Shown piece after piece: positions 1-6,590 of a DNA stretch of 10,838 nt; within the stretch, counting starts at the first letter, position 1, and every line of letters starts with the position of its first letter. The notes under the pieces are model-generated. The model was not told where the DNA came from. It did no database searches and saw nothing but the letters and a program-made list of their open reading frames with translations. This DNA comes from Thermoplasmatota archaeon (lineage in GTDB: Archaea > Thermoplasmatota > Thermoplasmata > Thermoplasmatales > Thermoplasmataceae). The stretch covers positions 1-10,838 of the forward strand of contig JAMCUD010000009.1 in NCBI GenBank assembly GCA_023379355.1, written 5' to 3'. A program made the position numbers and the translations under genes.

Positions 1-1
1 T

Positions 2-217
2 TTCCTGCTTCCACTTGGATTGATCCTTGGACTCCTTGGAGTGGTGTATGTGATTAAAACCATGCTACACACCGGATGGTTCAGAGGTATAGTTATTGCA
101 TTTATCGCCTGGATCGTCTATATCATCGTGTTCTTTGTGGTTTCCTTTATAATTGGAGGGATTGCCTCTCTGGGAGCGATGCACCTCAGCATTCTTTTCC
201 CATTAACATTCATGTGA
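2..217 (+). CDS. C-terminal part of a small integral membrane protein (5' end outside window)
   Basis: The frame is already open at the left edge and stops with TGA at 215-217, so only the last 71 or so residues are visible. A TTG at 20 could start translation, but the upstream residues are also hydrophobic, so a truncated gene is more likely. The protein has a hydrophobic stretch at the very start, a short polar turn (about HTGWFRG), and a long hydrophobic region of roughly 35 residues rich in Ile, Val and Phe. This is consistent with two or three membrane helices. No catalytic or binding motif is visible and I do not recognise the family. It is followed within 40 bases by the remains of an antirestriction gene and may be the last intact gene of the host flank or of an older element. 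Confidence 0.5.
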   Translation, partial: FLLPLGLILGLLGVVYVIKTMLHTGWFRGIVIAFIAWIVYIIVFFVVSFIIGGIASLGAMHLSILFPLTFM

Positions 218-254
218 TGACAGCACAAATGTCAGGGAGGTTCAGGTAAAAACC

Positions 255-1151
255 ATGACCATCCCTAAAGGATCCGGAAAAGGAGGCAAGGAACATCCTT
301 GGGGATCTCTCTAAGATATCGAACGTGGATCAGCTGCTGCAGATGAAGAAATACTCCGGTACACTGGGGGACTATTCCTCATTCAATTCCATGCTGATCG
401 AGCACCAGTTTCCCAACGCAACAATAGTGAGGTCAAGGAATGAGTGGAAATATTTCGGCCGTGAGTTAGACCCTGATACCCAACCCATTGATGTCCTATA
501 TCCAATTGGTGCCAGAAGGAAAGACGGTCCTGGAAGGGTCAAGGCTTTCATAGAGTAGAAGAGAAAGGAAGGATTGAGTGATGAGGCCATAGAGGAGCTT
601 GTCAGGGAGAAGTTCAACATACAGGGTGGCGGTTCCACTCATGTATTCAGCACTGGTATTGTTTATGATATCTCACAGACATCAGTCATTCCTGGAAAGT
701 GGAACCTGTCGAGCAGGATGTTAAGGCCACAACCTTATACAATACACTGAAGAAGATTGCAAAGGAACATTACACCGTGGAAGAGGGTGCAATCCGCAAT
801 GGTGCCAGGGGATACACTGCCCATTCGGGAGAGGGGCAGAAAATTGTTGTAATGAAGATACCTGGTAAGGGCTTGAATGGTCTTCACACGCTCATACACT
901 AGATGAGCCATGCAAGGCTTGAGCATCTTTACAGGAAGGTACCGAGGGGAATAGCGGAATCTGAGGCTGAACTGTCAACATACCTGGTCGGAGCGCATTT
1001 CGGCTTTGACTTCAGGGAAGACTCAGCGGCATACATCAAGGGATGCCTTGACAATGCCAGATCCGAGGGCAAGGATCTGGGAAAGGAGAATCTGAACAGG
1101 GTTATGAATAATGCCAGGTGGCTGATAAATGAGATATCTCTAAACCTTTAA
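255..1151 (+). pseudogene. ArdC-like antirestriction protein pseudogene (ssDNA-binding plus zinc-metallopeptidase domains)
   Basis: Pieces in two or three frames join into one ArdC-type protein. The N-terminal part (frame from about 259) carries SSFNSMLIEHQFPNATIV, then W.YFGRELDPDTQPIDVLYPIG, matching the ArdC N-terminal domain. YDISQTS at about 664-684 matches the conserved FDISQT motif before the peptidase domain. The last part holds LIH-stop-MSHARLEH and later ESEAELSTYL.GAHFGFD, the HExxH helix and the Glu-ligand helix of the metallopeptidase domain. Damage: TAG at 556-558, a one-base loss near 697-699 that shifts the frame, and TAG at 900-902 replacing the catalytic Glu codon of HExxH (GAG to TAG). 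The ATG at 255 lies in a different frame from the body, so there may be an earlier shift too. ArdC proteins are carried by plasmids and conjugative elements and protect incoming DNA from host restriction; this copy cannot do so. Confidence 0.82.
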
Positions 1152-1210
1152 GGTTGGAAGTTTGTAAAATTCTTTAGTAATGATTAAATATTAAAAATTA
1201 ACACAAGGAT

Positions 1211-1489
1211 ATGAATGTCACAATGGATAGTACGACAAGCTTAAGCTTTCATGATTGTCAGCTTCTTAAGTTAAAAAGGGAAGGACAAAGAGATTATGCA
1301 GTCAAAACTAAATCTGGTGATTCCTAAATAAGAAAGTCAAAAGAGTGGGGTAAAAGATACATGGAGATAAATAGGGAGAAAAATTCATATGATGTATCAG
1401 TCTGGCGATCAAATGGAGAATTGTTTCATGACGTCCATGAACCATTGGATAAGCATCAGGGGCATGGTTCAGCTAAAAGGTCAAAATGA
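1211..1489 (+). pseudogene. Short interrupted reading frame of unknown function (one in-frame TAA)
   Basis: Starting at ATG 1211 the frame runs 38 codons to TAA at 1325-1327 and then stays open for 53 more codons to TGA at 1487-1489. The part after the stop has protein-like composition, with segments such as KEWGKRYMEINREKNSYDV and VWRSNGELFHDVHEPLDKH. The simplest reading is a gene of about 92 codons with one nonsense mutation. I do not recognise the family. It is rich in Lys, Asp and His, with no membrane segment and no clear motif. Its last bases overlap the ATG of the next short frame as ATGA, as in co-translated gene pairs. An AT-rich stretch upstream (about 1178-1202) could hold its promoter. 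Whether it was ever a gene is uncertain. Confidence 0.35.
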
Positions 1490-1683
1490 AGGATCATAGA
1501 TTTGTGAAAATTTCAAAAGTTCCAGTCAAGAATTCAGATTCCAGCATTAAAGGAAATCTATAGCTTGGTGTTTTACAGTCTCTAAGTGAATTAGATAGTT
1601 TATATTGCTCAGTTATTGGCATTTTCTCTTTTTCTAACATTGATTTAGTGAGCAGGTTAATATGTATTTGTGGTCTAACTTAA
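1486..1683 (+). pseudogene. Second short interrupted frame, ATGA-overlapping the previous one
   Basis: ATG 1486 overlaps the preceding stop (ATGA, 1486-1489). The frame reads 25 codons (MKDHRFVKISKVPVKNSDSS...) to TAG at 1561-1563, then stays open for 39 codons to TAA at 1681-1683. The second half is hydrophobic (for example SVIGIFSFSNI), and could have been a membrane segment. The frame ends immediately before the TTG at 1684 of the PD-(D/E)XK protein. Together with 1211-1489 it resembles a decayed two-gene operon. I recognise no family, and the composition is too AT-rich for confident gene calling. The pair explains most of the gene-poor 1152-1683 stretch. Confidence 0.25.
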
Positions 1684-1689
1684 TTGTTT

Positions 1690-2208
1690 ATGATAGTTAT
1701 GAGTTTTGAGGACTTACTTTCAAAATTATCAAAAGAAGCTGGCTCGGAATTGAGAGAGATCGTCAGGAAGAATAGCAGGGAGGACCCTGAGGATAAATAT
1801 ATTTACCCATACGAAGCTACAGTTGCTGCTTTAATTTTCCACAAGCTTCTATCAAATGGGCTAGGTTTAGAGAATATGCAGGTAGAAGTCCAGTACAATG
1901 AAAAAAGGGGACACAGATATGACATGTACTATTGGGACAAAGTTAGAGGGATTAACTATTTCATAGAGGTTAAGCGCATATTAAAAACTAAGAAGGACAA
2001 TATGATTTATGATACGAGAGACGGTTTGACGGGCATACGGGAAGACTTGAAGAGACTTGACAAATTAAGGAAAAATAATAGCGACATCAGCGTAATAATG
2101 ATTGTCGCTTATGTAGGTAAAGAAATTAAAACTATAGATAAAACTCTTGAGGATAAGTGGAGAAAACAGATAGGAGAAAAGAATGGAATCACCATGATCA
2201 TTTGCTGA
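1690..2208 (+). CDS. Putative PD-(D/E)XK-fold endonuclease-like protein
   Basis: The protein is 172 residues from ATG 1690; TTG 1684 and ATG 1699 are alternative starts. Numbered from TTG 1684, it has the order expected of the restriction-endonuclease-like fold: a helix with Glu44 (YPYEATVAALIFHKLL), a strand and turn ending in Asp80 (KRGHRYDMYYW), then the E-x-K strand NYFIEVKRI (Glu95, Lys97), followed by a helix (GLTGIREDLKRLDKL) and a strand (ISVIMIVAYVG). The Asp/Glu/Lys set would bind metal and cut phosphodiester bonds. I infer the fold from motif order alone and cannot name a family. No Shine-Dalgarno site is seen. A TATA-like TTAATATGT at about 1654-1662 is positioned for a leaderless start at 1684-1690. 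No methyltransferase lies beside it, so it may be an orphan nuclease or part of the wider defence cargo. Confidence 0.55.
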   Translation: MIVMSFEDLLSKLSKEAGSELREIVRKNSREDPEDKYIYPYEATVAALIFHKLLSNGLGLENMQVEVQYNEKRGHRYDMYYWDKVRGINYFIEVKRILKTKKDNMIYDTRDGLTGIREDLKRLDKLRKNNSDISVIMIVAYVGKEIKTIDKTLEDKWRKQIGEKNGITMIIC

Positions 2209-2261
2209 GAGAGGCATTTTGATCAGGATTGTTTCAAAAATTGAAAGTTAACTTTTAAGCT

Positions 2262-2342
2262 AAAACTTAACGGGGTTTATATACCGAATAATTGTGGCCT
2301 TACCATTCCAAGACCGAAACCTGATGGAAAGCGTTAAGTTTT
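2262..2342. repeat. 11-base perfect inverted repeat upstream of the integrase gene
   Basis: AAAACTTAACG at 2262-2272 is the exact reverse complement of CGTTAAGTTTT at 2332-2342, with 59 bases between the arms. A 12-base palindrome, AAAGTTAACTTT, lies just before the left arm at about 2244-2255. The repeat sits in the 187-base gap between the PD-(D/E)XK gene and the integrase. It could be a recombinase or regulator binding pair, or chance in AT-rich DNA. No TIR-bounded gene is associated with it. Confidence 0.4.
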
Positions 2343-2395
2343 GTTAGTATCTTAACAGATGTTTTGAGAGCCATAGTGAGATCTTCAAGTTTCAG

Positions 2396-2920
2396 GTGAG
2401 GATCCTCAGGCCTGTTGAGTTCGAGAAGCTGAGGGAGGCCATGGATCCTGACACCAGGAGGATATGCACCTCTCTACTCCTGACAGGAATGAGGTATGCC
2501 GAGCTGCAGAAGTTCAGGGAGAATCCTGACTGGATGGATGGCAAATTTGTCTATCTCCCCCGGGGATCCATGCTCAAGGTCAAGGCAAAGCAGAGGGAAC
2601 GGACAATACGGTTGAGTGATATGGAAAAGACACTGGTACCGGACCTGTTCCAAGCCTCATACCCATTGCCTGAACTACCTGCCCTGGACATGAAACTCAG
2701 GAGGCTCTCCATGAGGACCCTCGAGGGAAATCCCGTCAATAACAAAACGTTCCGAAAGACCCGGGAATCCTGGCTTGTATTCTATTATCCCGATGAAGCG
2801 CTACAGATTGCCCTATCTCAGGGACATACCACAACAACACAGTATGAGCATTACCTTAACATCCCGTTTGATGATGATGACAGGAAGGAGTTGAGGAAAT
2901 GGGTCGAGGGATGGGTATGA
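2396..2920 (+). CDS. Tyrosine-recombinase-type integrase, catalytic domain only
   Basis: The protein has 174 residues from GTG 2396. Catalytic landmarks: LLLTGMRYAEL with Arg33 (box I), a basic hairpin KVKAKQRERTIRL supplying the likely Lys, KTFRKTRESWL with Arg120 (box II, where HxxR appears as KxxR), LSQGHTTTTQYEHY with His144, and Tyr153 nine residues later as nucleophile. The C-terminus ends in RKELRKWVEGWV. The size fits a short archaeal-type integrase lacking the N-terminal SAM-like core-binding domain. The frame is open only back to 2348 with no ATG, so either GTG 2396 is the start or the N-terminus has been lost. The enzyme would cut and rejoin DNA at attachment sites, forming a 3'-phosphotyrosine link. 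Its stop overlaps ATG 2917 (ATGA). A diverged copy of its last 42 bases recurs at 8906-8947. Confidence 0.75.
   Translation: MRILRPVEFEKLREAMDPDTRRICTSLLLTGMRYAELQKFRENPDWMDGKFVYLPRGSMLKVKAKQRERTIRLSDMEKTLVPDLFQASYPLPELPALDMKLRRLSMRTLEGNPVNNKTFRKTRESWLVFYYPDEALQIALSQGHTTTTQYEHYLNIPFDDDDRKELRKWVEGWV
2879..2920 (+). repeat. Direct repeat, left copy: 3' end of integrase gene
   Basis: These last 42 bases of the integrase gene (starting GACAGGAAGGAG and ending in TATGA) match 8906-8947 in the same orientation at 37 of 42 positions by eye. The match ends exactly at the stop codon. The two copies bracket the restriction-modification island. Confidence 0.7.
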
Positions 2921-3501
2921 CGGACATTAAAGATAAGGATTCTAACATAGGGGAACAGGATTTTCGCCTTGCTCTTGCCGTTACAACGGAAATGAGAAAG
3001 GAGATTCTAGCAAGATTGAGGCACTCTTCTGGGCTATCTCTGGAGATTCTTATCTTTCAATAGCTTTGGTCGAGGTTGCCTTCGTCCACGGTCCCGTATC
3101 GCTGCTTCTTCTCTTCCGCGGATTGCTCTTTTACATTCTCGTTCCTATTTGGGATCAATACATAGTCATATTTTCTATAGGAACTTACCTGAGGGAAAAG
3201 ATAGAACCGGCTCTTTTTAAACCTGTGGATAACGTATCGATAGGATGGGAAAACGATAGAAGCGGAACCCTGAGCGGAAACAGGATTAGGCTCATGACCA
3301 CCGATGTGTTTCTTCATTCCTCTAGCGTTCCTTGCCATAATAGTGCCATATCTTGGAACCGTGCCTAAGGTGTTCATATACTACCTAAGCAGTTACTCAA
3401 AAGACATTTGGGTTCTGTACGGCTTGTTGATTTTGCTCATAAGTTCTTTCATATATTGGTTTAATCGCGGGCAGATAAATTCTTTCGTGGGAACCAGATG
3501 A
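2917..3501 (+). pseudogene. Frameshifted membrane-protein gene downstream of the integrase
   Basis: ATG 2917 overlaps the integrase stop (ATGA) and opens a 48-codon frame (MTDIKDKDSNIGEQDF...) ending with TAG at 3061-3063. A second frame, open from 2946 to 3368, carries a membrane-like segment (ALVEVAFVHGPVSLLLLFRG), then LFYILVPIWDQY and GTYLREKIEPALF. A third frame from about 3304 to 3501 continues with AFLAIIVPYLGTVPKVFIYY and VLYGLLILLISSFIYWF. The second and third frames join if one T is removed from the TTT at 3309-3311. The product would have had three or four membrane helices. I do not recognise the family. The first 48-codon frame may be its shifted N-terminus or a separate small gene coupled to the integrase. 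As it stands no intact protein is encoded. Confidence 0.5.
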
Positions 3502-3550
3502 AATAGCGAGGCACATTTCCCGGAACACCCATAGGAGCCCGATCTCAACA

Positions 3551-3556
3551 TTTAAA
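3551..3556 (+). promoter_or_regulatory. Possible TATA box for the HNH gene
   Basis: TTTAAA lies about 34 bases (centre to A) before ATG 3588, with no Shine-Dalgarno site between. This suits an archaeal promoter giving a leaderless or very short-leader transcript for the HNH-Vsr arm. It is weak evidence from spacing alone. Confidence 0.3.
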
Positions 3557-3587
3557 CCTGCAGTGAGCATGAACTCCACAGTCGTAT

Positions 3588-4358
3588 ATGGCCCTATGGA
3601 CGCTGAGCGAGGAAATCCTTGCGCTAGATCTTTACTTTTCGAGGGGGAGGAGGGTTGCCCTGACGAACTCCAAAGAGGTGAAAAGAATTTCCGCGTTAAC
3701 CGGAAAGTCCACGGATTCGATTGTGCTCAAGACGGCAAATTTCCGTAGCCTCGATCCCGACAGTACTTCAAGGGGGATGAGCAACGTGTCCGATTTGGAC
3801 CGGCAAGTGTGGGATAGATACCATCTCGATATCGAGGAGCTTTCCAAGGAAGCTTCCAATATATATTCGGAAGGAGACGTAATCAATTATGAGAAGGGCC
3901 TGGGTCGAGTCGAGAGGCCGAAAGACTATTCCCTGCAGGATTTGCTCACCGAAGCTAAGCGCAGGATAGGTCAGGAAAGGGTAAGGGCCATGGCGCTGAT
4001 TAACTACAGCAACCGCTGCTGCATATGCGGCCTCGATTACCCGCCTCTTTTGAGGGCCAGCCATATAGTGCCGTGGAGTGCGAGAGCCGACATAAGGGGA
4101 GATCCCGCCAACGTTTTGTGCCTGTGTTCGTTGCACGATTCCCTCTTCGATACAGGTCTGATTTCCGTGGATGCCTCGGGGACGGTGTTAATTTGCCCTC
4201 CCAATGATGATTATCCTGTTCTGTCCTCAATCCTCAAGGCTGTGGAAGGAGTTAAGATCGAGAGGCCCTCTAAAAAATGGGCAGTGCCGAAGGCAGAGTA
4301 CCTGAAGTTCCGCCTGGAATTGATTCTTGGGTGTAAGGCTGTAGACAGCGGCATATAG
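3588..4358 (+). CDS. HNH restriction endonuclease (HNH_2 / COG3440-like)
   Basis: The protein has 256 residues from ATG 3588. The N-terminal half resembles the helical specificity or scaffold region common in this family (MALWTLSEEILALDLYFSRG, later LKTANFRSLDP, SRGMSNVSDLDRQVWDRY). The C-terminal nuclease core at about 142-195 is clear: NRCCICG, LLRASHIVPWS (His159), GDPANVLCLCSLHDSLFDTG (Asn175, His183, Asp184), then LISVDASG. This is the beta-beta-alpha metal HNH fold that cleaves double-stranded DNA. All expected core residues are present, so it looks active. It is followed 29 bases later by the Vsr-like gene on the same strand and then a broken methyltransferase, the order of a type II restriction-modification operon. 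Its original protecting methyltransferase is the broken one, so the intact opposing methyltransferase may have to protect the genome. Confidence 0.85.
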   Translation: MALWTLSEEILALDLYFSRGRRVALTNSKEVKRISALTGKSTDSIVLKTANFRSLDPDSTSRGMSNVSDLDRQVWDRYHLDIEELSKEASNIYSEGDVINYEKGLGRVERPKDYSLQDLLTEAKRRIGQERVRAMALINYSNRCCICGLDYPPLLRASHIVPWSARADIRGDPANVLCLCSLHDSLFDTGLISVDASGTVLICPPNDDYPVLSSILKAVEGVKIERPSKKWAVPKAEYLKFRLELILGCKAVDSGI

Positions 4359-4387
4359 AAATAATTGCTATGCGTTATTGCTACTGT

Positions 4388-4807
4388 ATGGCCAGAAAAG
4401 AGTCTCCAGAGACCAGATCAAGAATAATGTCATCCATCAGGTCGTCTGGAACTGCCATCGAAAAAATGGTCGGGGAAATGCTCGATAGCCTTGATCTGGA
4501 TTACGAGAGACATCCCGCCAATATTTTTGGTAAACCCGACTTTATCCTGAGATCGTCCAGAGTTGCCATCTTTTGCGACGGGGACTTTTGGCATGGCTTC
4601 TCCATGAAGACAAGCCCAAGGCTGAACGTGAAGAACAACAGGGAATACTGGATGAAAAAGATCAGCGCCAATATCGAGCGGGATGCTAGGGTGAATGACA
4701 CGCTACTTTCTATGGGCTGGAAAGTCGTCAGGCTGTGGGAGCATGACATAAATGCCCATCCGGAAAAATGCAAGCGGGCAATACTGGAAAGTACAGGTGA
4801 TCCATAA
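4388..4807 (+). CDS. vsr: Vsr-like endonuclease lacking the canonical zinc site
   Basis: The protein has 139 residues from ATG 4388; ATG 4370 is possible, but MARKESPETRSRIMSSIRSS aligns with the usual Vsr start. Conserved family features are IRSSGTAIEKMV (N-terminal helix with Glu), FGKPDFIL (catalytic Asp51), VAIFCDGDFWHG (Phe67, Trp68, His69), NNREYWMKKISANIERD and LLSMGWKVVRLWEHDI. Classical Vsr nicks 5' of T in T:G mismatches produced by deamination of 5-methylcytosine. As I recall, E. coli Vsr binds structural zinc through Cys66, His71, Cys73 and Cys117; the corresponding positions here read Asp, Phe, Met and His (WEH for WEC), so zinc binding is probably lost. Such zinc-less Vsr-fold proteins also act as the restriction nuclease in some R-M operons. 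Its TAA stop shares one base with the next ATG (TAATG). Confidence 0.85.
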   Translation: MARKESPETRSRIMSSIRSSGTAIEKMVGEMLDSLDLDYERHPANIFGKPDFILRSSRVAIFCDGDFWHGFSMKTSPRLNVKNNREYWMKKISANIERDARVNDTLLSMGWKVVRLWEHDINAHPEKCKRAILESTGDP

Positions 4808-4929
4808 TGGGACGACCGATTTCGGTTGGCTTGTTTTGCGGCGCTGGCGAACCGCATTGAGACAGCGCCCCTTTCCCCTATAAGCCTGATTGCCATTGAC
4901 ACCGGCACCGCCAGGAAATGCCTAACAAC
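4807..4929 (+). pseudogene. 5' remnant of a second cytosine-C5 DNA methyltransferase
   Basis: ATG 4807 overlaps the Vsr stop (TAATG) and reads MGRPISVGLFCGAGE before TGA at 4858-4860. ISVGLFCGAG is a good motif I (SAM-binding loop) of C5 methyltransferases. In the +1 frame the sequence continues NRIETAPLSPISLIAIDTGT, where LIAID resembles motif II, so a small deletion of about two bases near 4849 has shifted the frame. Beyond about 4930 I see no further methyltransferase motif: no GGPPC, ENV or QxRxR. Only the first 40 or so codons survive. Its position shows that the plus-strand HNH-Vsr arm once ended in its own methyltransferase. Confidence 0.6.
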
Positions 4930-5135
4930 TGGGGGGTGTTTCCCGCTAGCCTGTAGGGGTGCCCGATTTGGGCTCCGAAGAGGATGGGTACGGAAAAGAA
5001 TGAATCCTCGCCCCCTCACGGATCGATGAGGAGGCCCTTCGTCTCAAACGGATGGGGATACTCATGAGACCGTCAGCTAAAGAGTACTGCCCATAATGGA
5101 CTCTTCGGGCAGCATAGGGAAAACTTTTTCAAGAG
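4930..5135. other. Gene-poor zone between the two converging arms
   Basis: About 200 bases between the methyltransferase remnant and the converging complete methyltransferase. There are open frames in several phases, but none has a recognisable motif. A short peptide frame from ATG 4985 (MGTEKNESSPPHGS...) is not convincing. It is probably the decayed body of the lost plus-strand methyltransferase plus the transcription end region. Confidence 0.4.
5087..5129 (+). terminator. Possible terminator hairpin and T tract
   Basis: CTGCCC (5087-5092) pairs with GGGCAG (5107-5112) around a 14-base loop, followed by a run of five T at 5125-5129. It lies just after the plus-strand arm and 7 bases before the stop of the converging methyltransferase, where a terminator would be expected. 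The stem is short, so confidence is low. Confidence 0.3.
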
Positions 5136-6560
5136 CTATTGGCAATCCAGCATCCTGTCGACTAAGTCAAGGGCATCGGAAAGAATCTTCCCCAACAGTG
5201 GAGGAACTGCCTCGCCTATCTGCTTCCTAACCTGAAGCTGTGTGCCCTCAAACATGAAATCATCTGGGAACGACTGGAGCCTTGCTCTCTCCCTGTTGGT
5301 CAGCGATGACCTGCCATAGAGGTAGTGATATCCATGCGTCCCCCCTCCGCCGCCCGCAAGGACGGTATATGAGGGCTTGAGTGGATGCAGCCTCCTGTAT
5401 ACTACGCTTATCCCGTCCCCCCTTACTTGGAACTGTGTGTTGTCAACGAATGAATAATTTTTGCCGGGAGGTATGTTTCTCATCCTTTCTATCACCGGGC
5501 CCCTCTCATTTCCAAGCTTGTTGCTTCCATCTTCGAAGTCAATTTCAGGGCTGAGATGGCGTCCGTAGAACCCTAATGTTTTGAGCACTTTCGTGTGAGC
5601 CTTCCACACTTCCTCGAGCATTTCATCACTGTAATTCTTTATGCCGTTGGAACGGATGTAATCGCTCATTATGTCGCCCGTGAAGGCTTTCCCCCCCTCT
5701 GTCCACTTCATTAGCCTTTCACCGGCCAATTTAAATTTCCATTCCCTTACGAGGTCGCTGTAAAACCCCTCAAGGTCTGGCAATGCCGCTCCCTCAATCG
5801 CCTCCATGGAGGTCAATGGAAAATCCTTGAAAATTGAGCCTTCACCCCCTAGCGTTAAGGCAAGCCTGCGTTTCACATCGCTCAAATCCGCATTCACAGC
5901 TTCCAACATATCCATCCTTACCCCAATCATAACCAGCCTCTGCCGTTTCTGCGGGACGCCAAATCGGGATGCGTCCAGAATCCCTGAGAACATGATTTCA
6001 TAACCCTTTTCCGGTGGCGGAAATCCGTTTCCTGCCAGTTCCTTGATTATCGCAGCATTCGCCTTCGGGTTGCTAAAATCACCCTTGATGGTCCTGTAGG
6101 AAATGCCGTTGTCGTTGTGCCTTAATCCCGGTACATTCTCAAATACCAGGTAATTTGGCCTTGTGTAGAGCAATGCCTTCACAAAATGCGCATAGAGTCT
6201 GCCCCTATCTGACCTTATGCCCTTCCTCTTCTCATTTGTGCCACGCATTGCGGAGAAATCCTGGCAAGGCGGTCCCCCGATGATAACAGTGGGATTGATT
6301 TCCTGCAGTTGGTCCATTTGGAGTTCTTTTATGTCCCCGCAGTAGAATTTGGATTCCAAGCCATCACCCGCCGTCTGCCCACTCAATATCCCAAAACCTC
6401 GGTTCCTGGAGTAGGTCTTTGCTGCATCCTCCTTATTGTCAAGGGCGAAAGATAGTTTGAATTTGCCACTCATTTCGAAGCCTTTGTCCAGCCCTCCTGC
6501 CCCACTGAATAACGATAGGACTTTCCTCTGTTTCTCCGTGTGCAAACTTGATCGTACCAT
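5136..6560 (-). CDS. DNA (cytosine-5-)-methyltransferase, complete
   Basis: The protein has 474 residues with the motif set of a C5 methyltransferase in order: motif I VLSLFSGAGGLDKGFE (about 14-29), motif IV IGGPPCQDFS with catalytic Cys99, motif VI ENVPGL (Glu141), motif VIII FGVPQKRQRLVMIG (about 200-213), a long target-recognition region (about 215-385), motif IX RRLHPLKPSYTV (389-400) and motif X QIGEAVPPLLG (447-457). It transfers a methyl group from SAM to carbon 5 of cytosine in a specific site; the site cannot be read from sequence. Its length is at the upper end for a single-domain enzyme because of the large recognition region. It lies 69 bases after the Z1 gene on the same strand, with its own TATA box. 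It is the only intact methyltransferase here and is expected to protect DNA from the HNH and Vsr-like nucleases and any Z1-dependent activity. Confidence 0.95.
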   Translation of the reverse strand: MVRSSLHTEKQRKVLSLFSGAGGLDKGFEMSGKFKLSFALDNKEDAAKTYSRNRGFGILSGQTAGDGLESKFYCGDIKELQMDQLQEINPTVIIGGPPCQDFSAMRGTNEKRKGIRSDRGRLYAHFVKALLYTRPNYLVFENVPGLRHNDNGISYRTIKGDFSNPKANAAIIKELAGNGFPPPEKGYEIMFSGILDASRFGVPQKRQRLVMIGVRMDMLEAVNADLSDVKRRLALTLGGEGSIFKDFPLTSMEAIEGAALPDLEGFYSDLVREWKFKLAGERLMKWTEGGKAFTGDIMSDYIRSNGIKNYSDEMLEEVWKAHTKVLKTLGFYGRHLSPEIDFEDGSNKLGNERGPVIERMRNIPPGKNYSFVDNTQFQVRGDGISVVYRRLHPLKPSYTVLAGGGGGTHGYHYLYGRSSLTNRERARLQSFPDDFMFEGTQLQVRKQIGEAVPPLLGKILSDALDLVDRMLDCQ

Positions 6561-6582
6561 CCATTATCAGATTGCAGCCCCG

Positions 6583-6590
6583 TATATAAA
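6583..6590 (-). promoter_or_regulatory. TATA box for leaderless methyltransferase transcript
   Basis: On the minus strand this reads TTTATATA, an archaeal consensus-like TATA box whose centre is about 26-27 bases before the A of the methyltransferase ATG (6560). That spacing puts transcription start on or next to the start codon, giving a leaderless mRNA. No Shine-Dalgarno site is seen in the 69-base gap, supporting independent expression of the methyltransferase inside the operon. Confidence 0.6.

Noticed and set aside
556..1563. Recoding of TAG (for example pyrrolysine) to explain the in-frame amber codons at 556, 900 and 1561
   Set aside because: The same region also has frameshifts and in-frame TAA and TGA stops, and intact genes here (HNH and methyltransferase) end in TAG. 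Ordinary gene decay explains it better.
3057..3377. 106-codon minus-strand frame
   Set aside because: It lies opposite hydrophobic plus-strand segments, is rich in Arg, Tyr and Ser without motifs, and has no promoter or ribosome site.
3768..4136. 122-codon minus-strand frame inside the HNH gene
   Set aside because: Fully contained antisense to a gene with clear nuclease motifs; no independent signal.
4501..5019. 172-codon minus-strand frame opposite vsr and the methyltransferase remnant
   Set aside because: It is antisense to the well-supported Vsr-like gene, has no motif, and its composition looks like a complement shadow.
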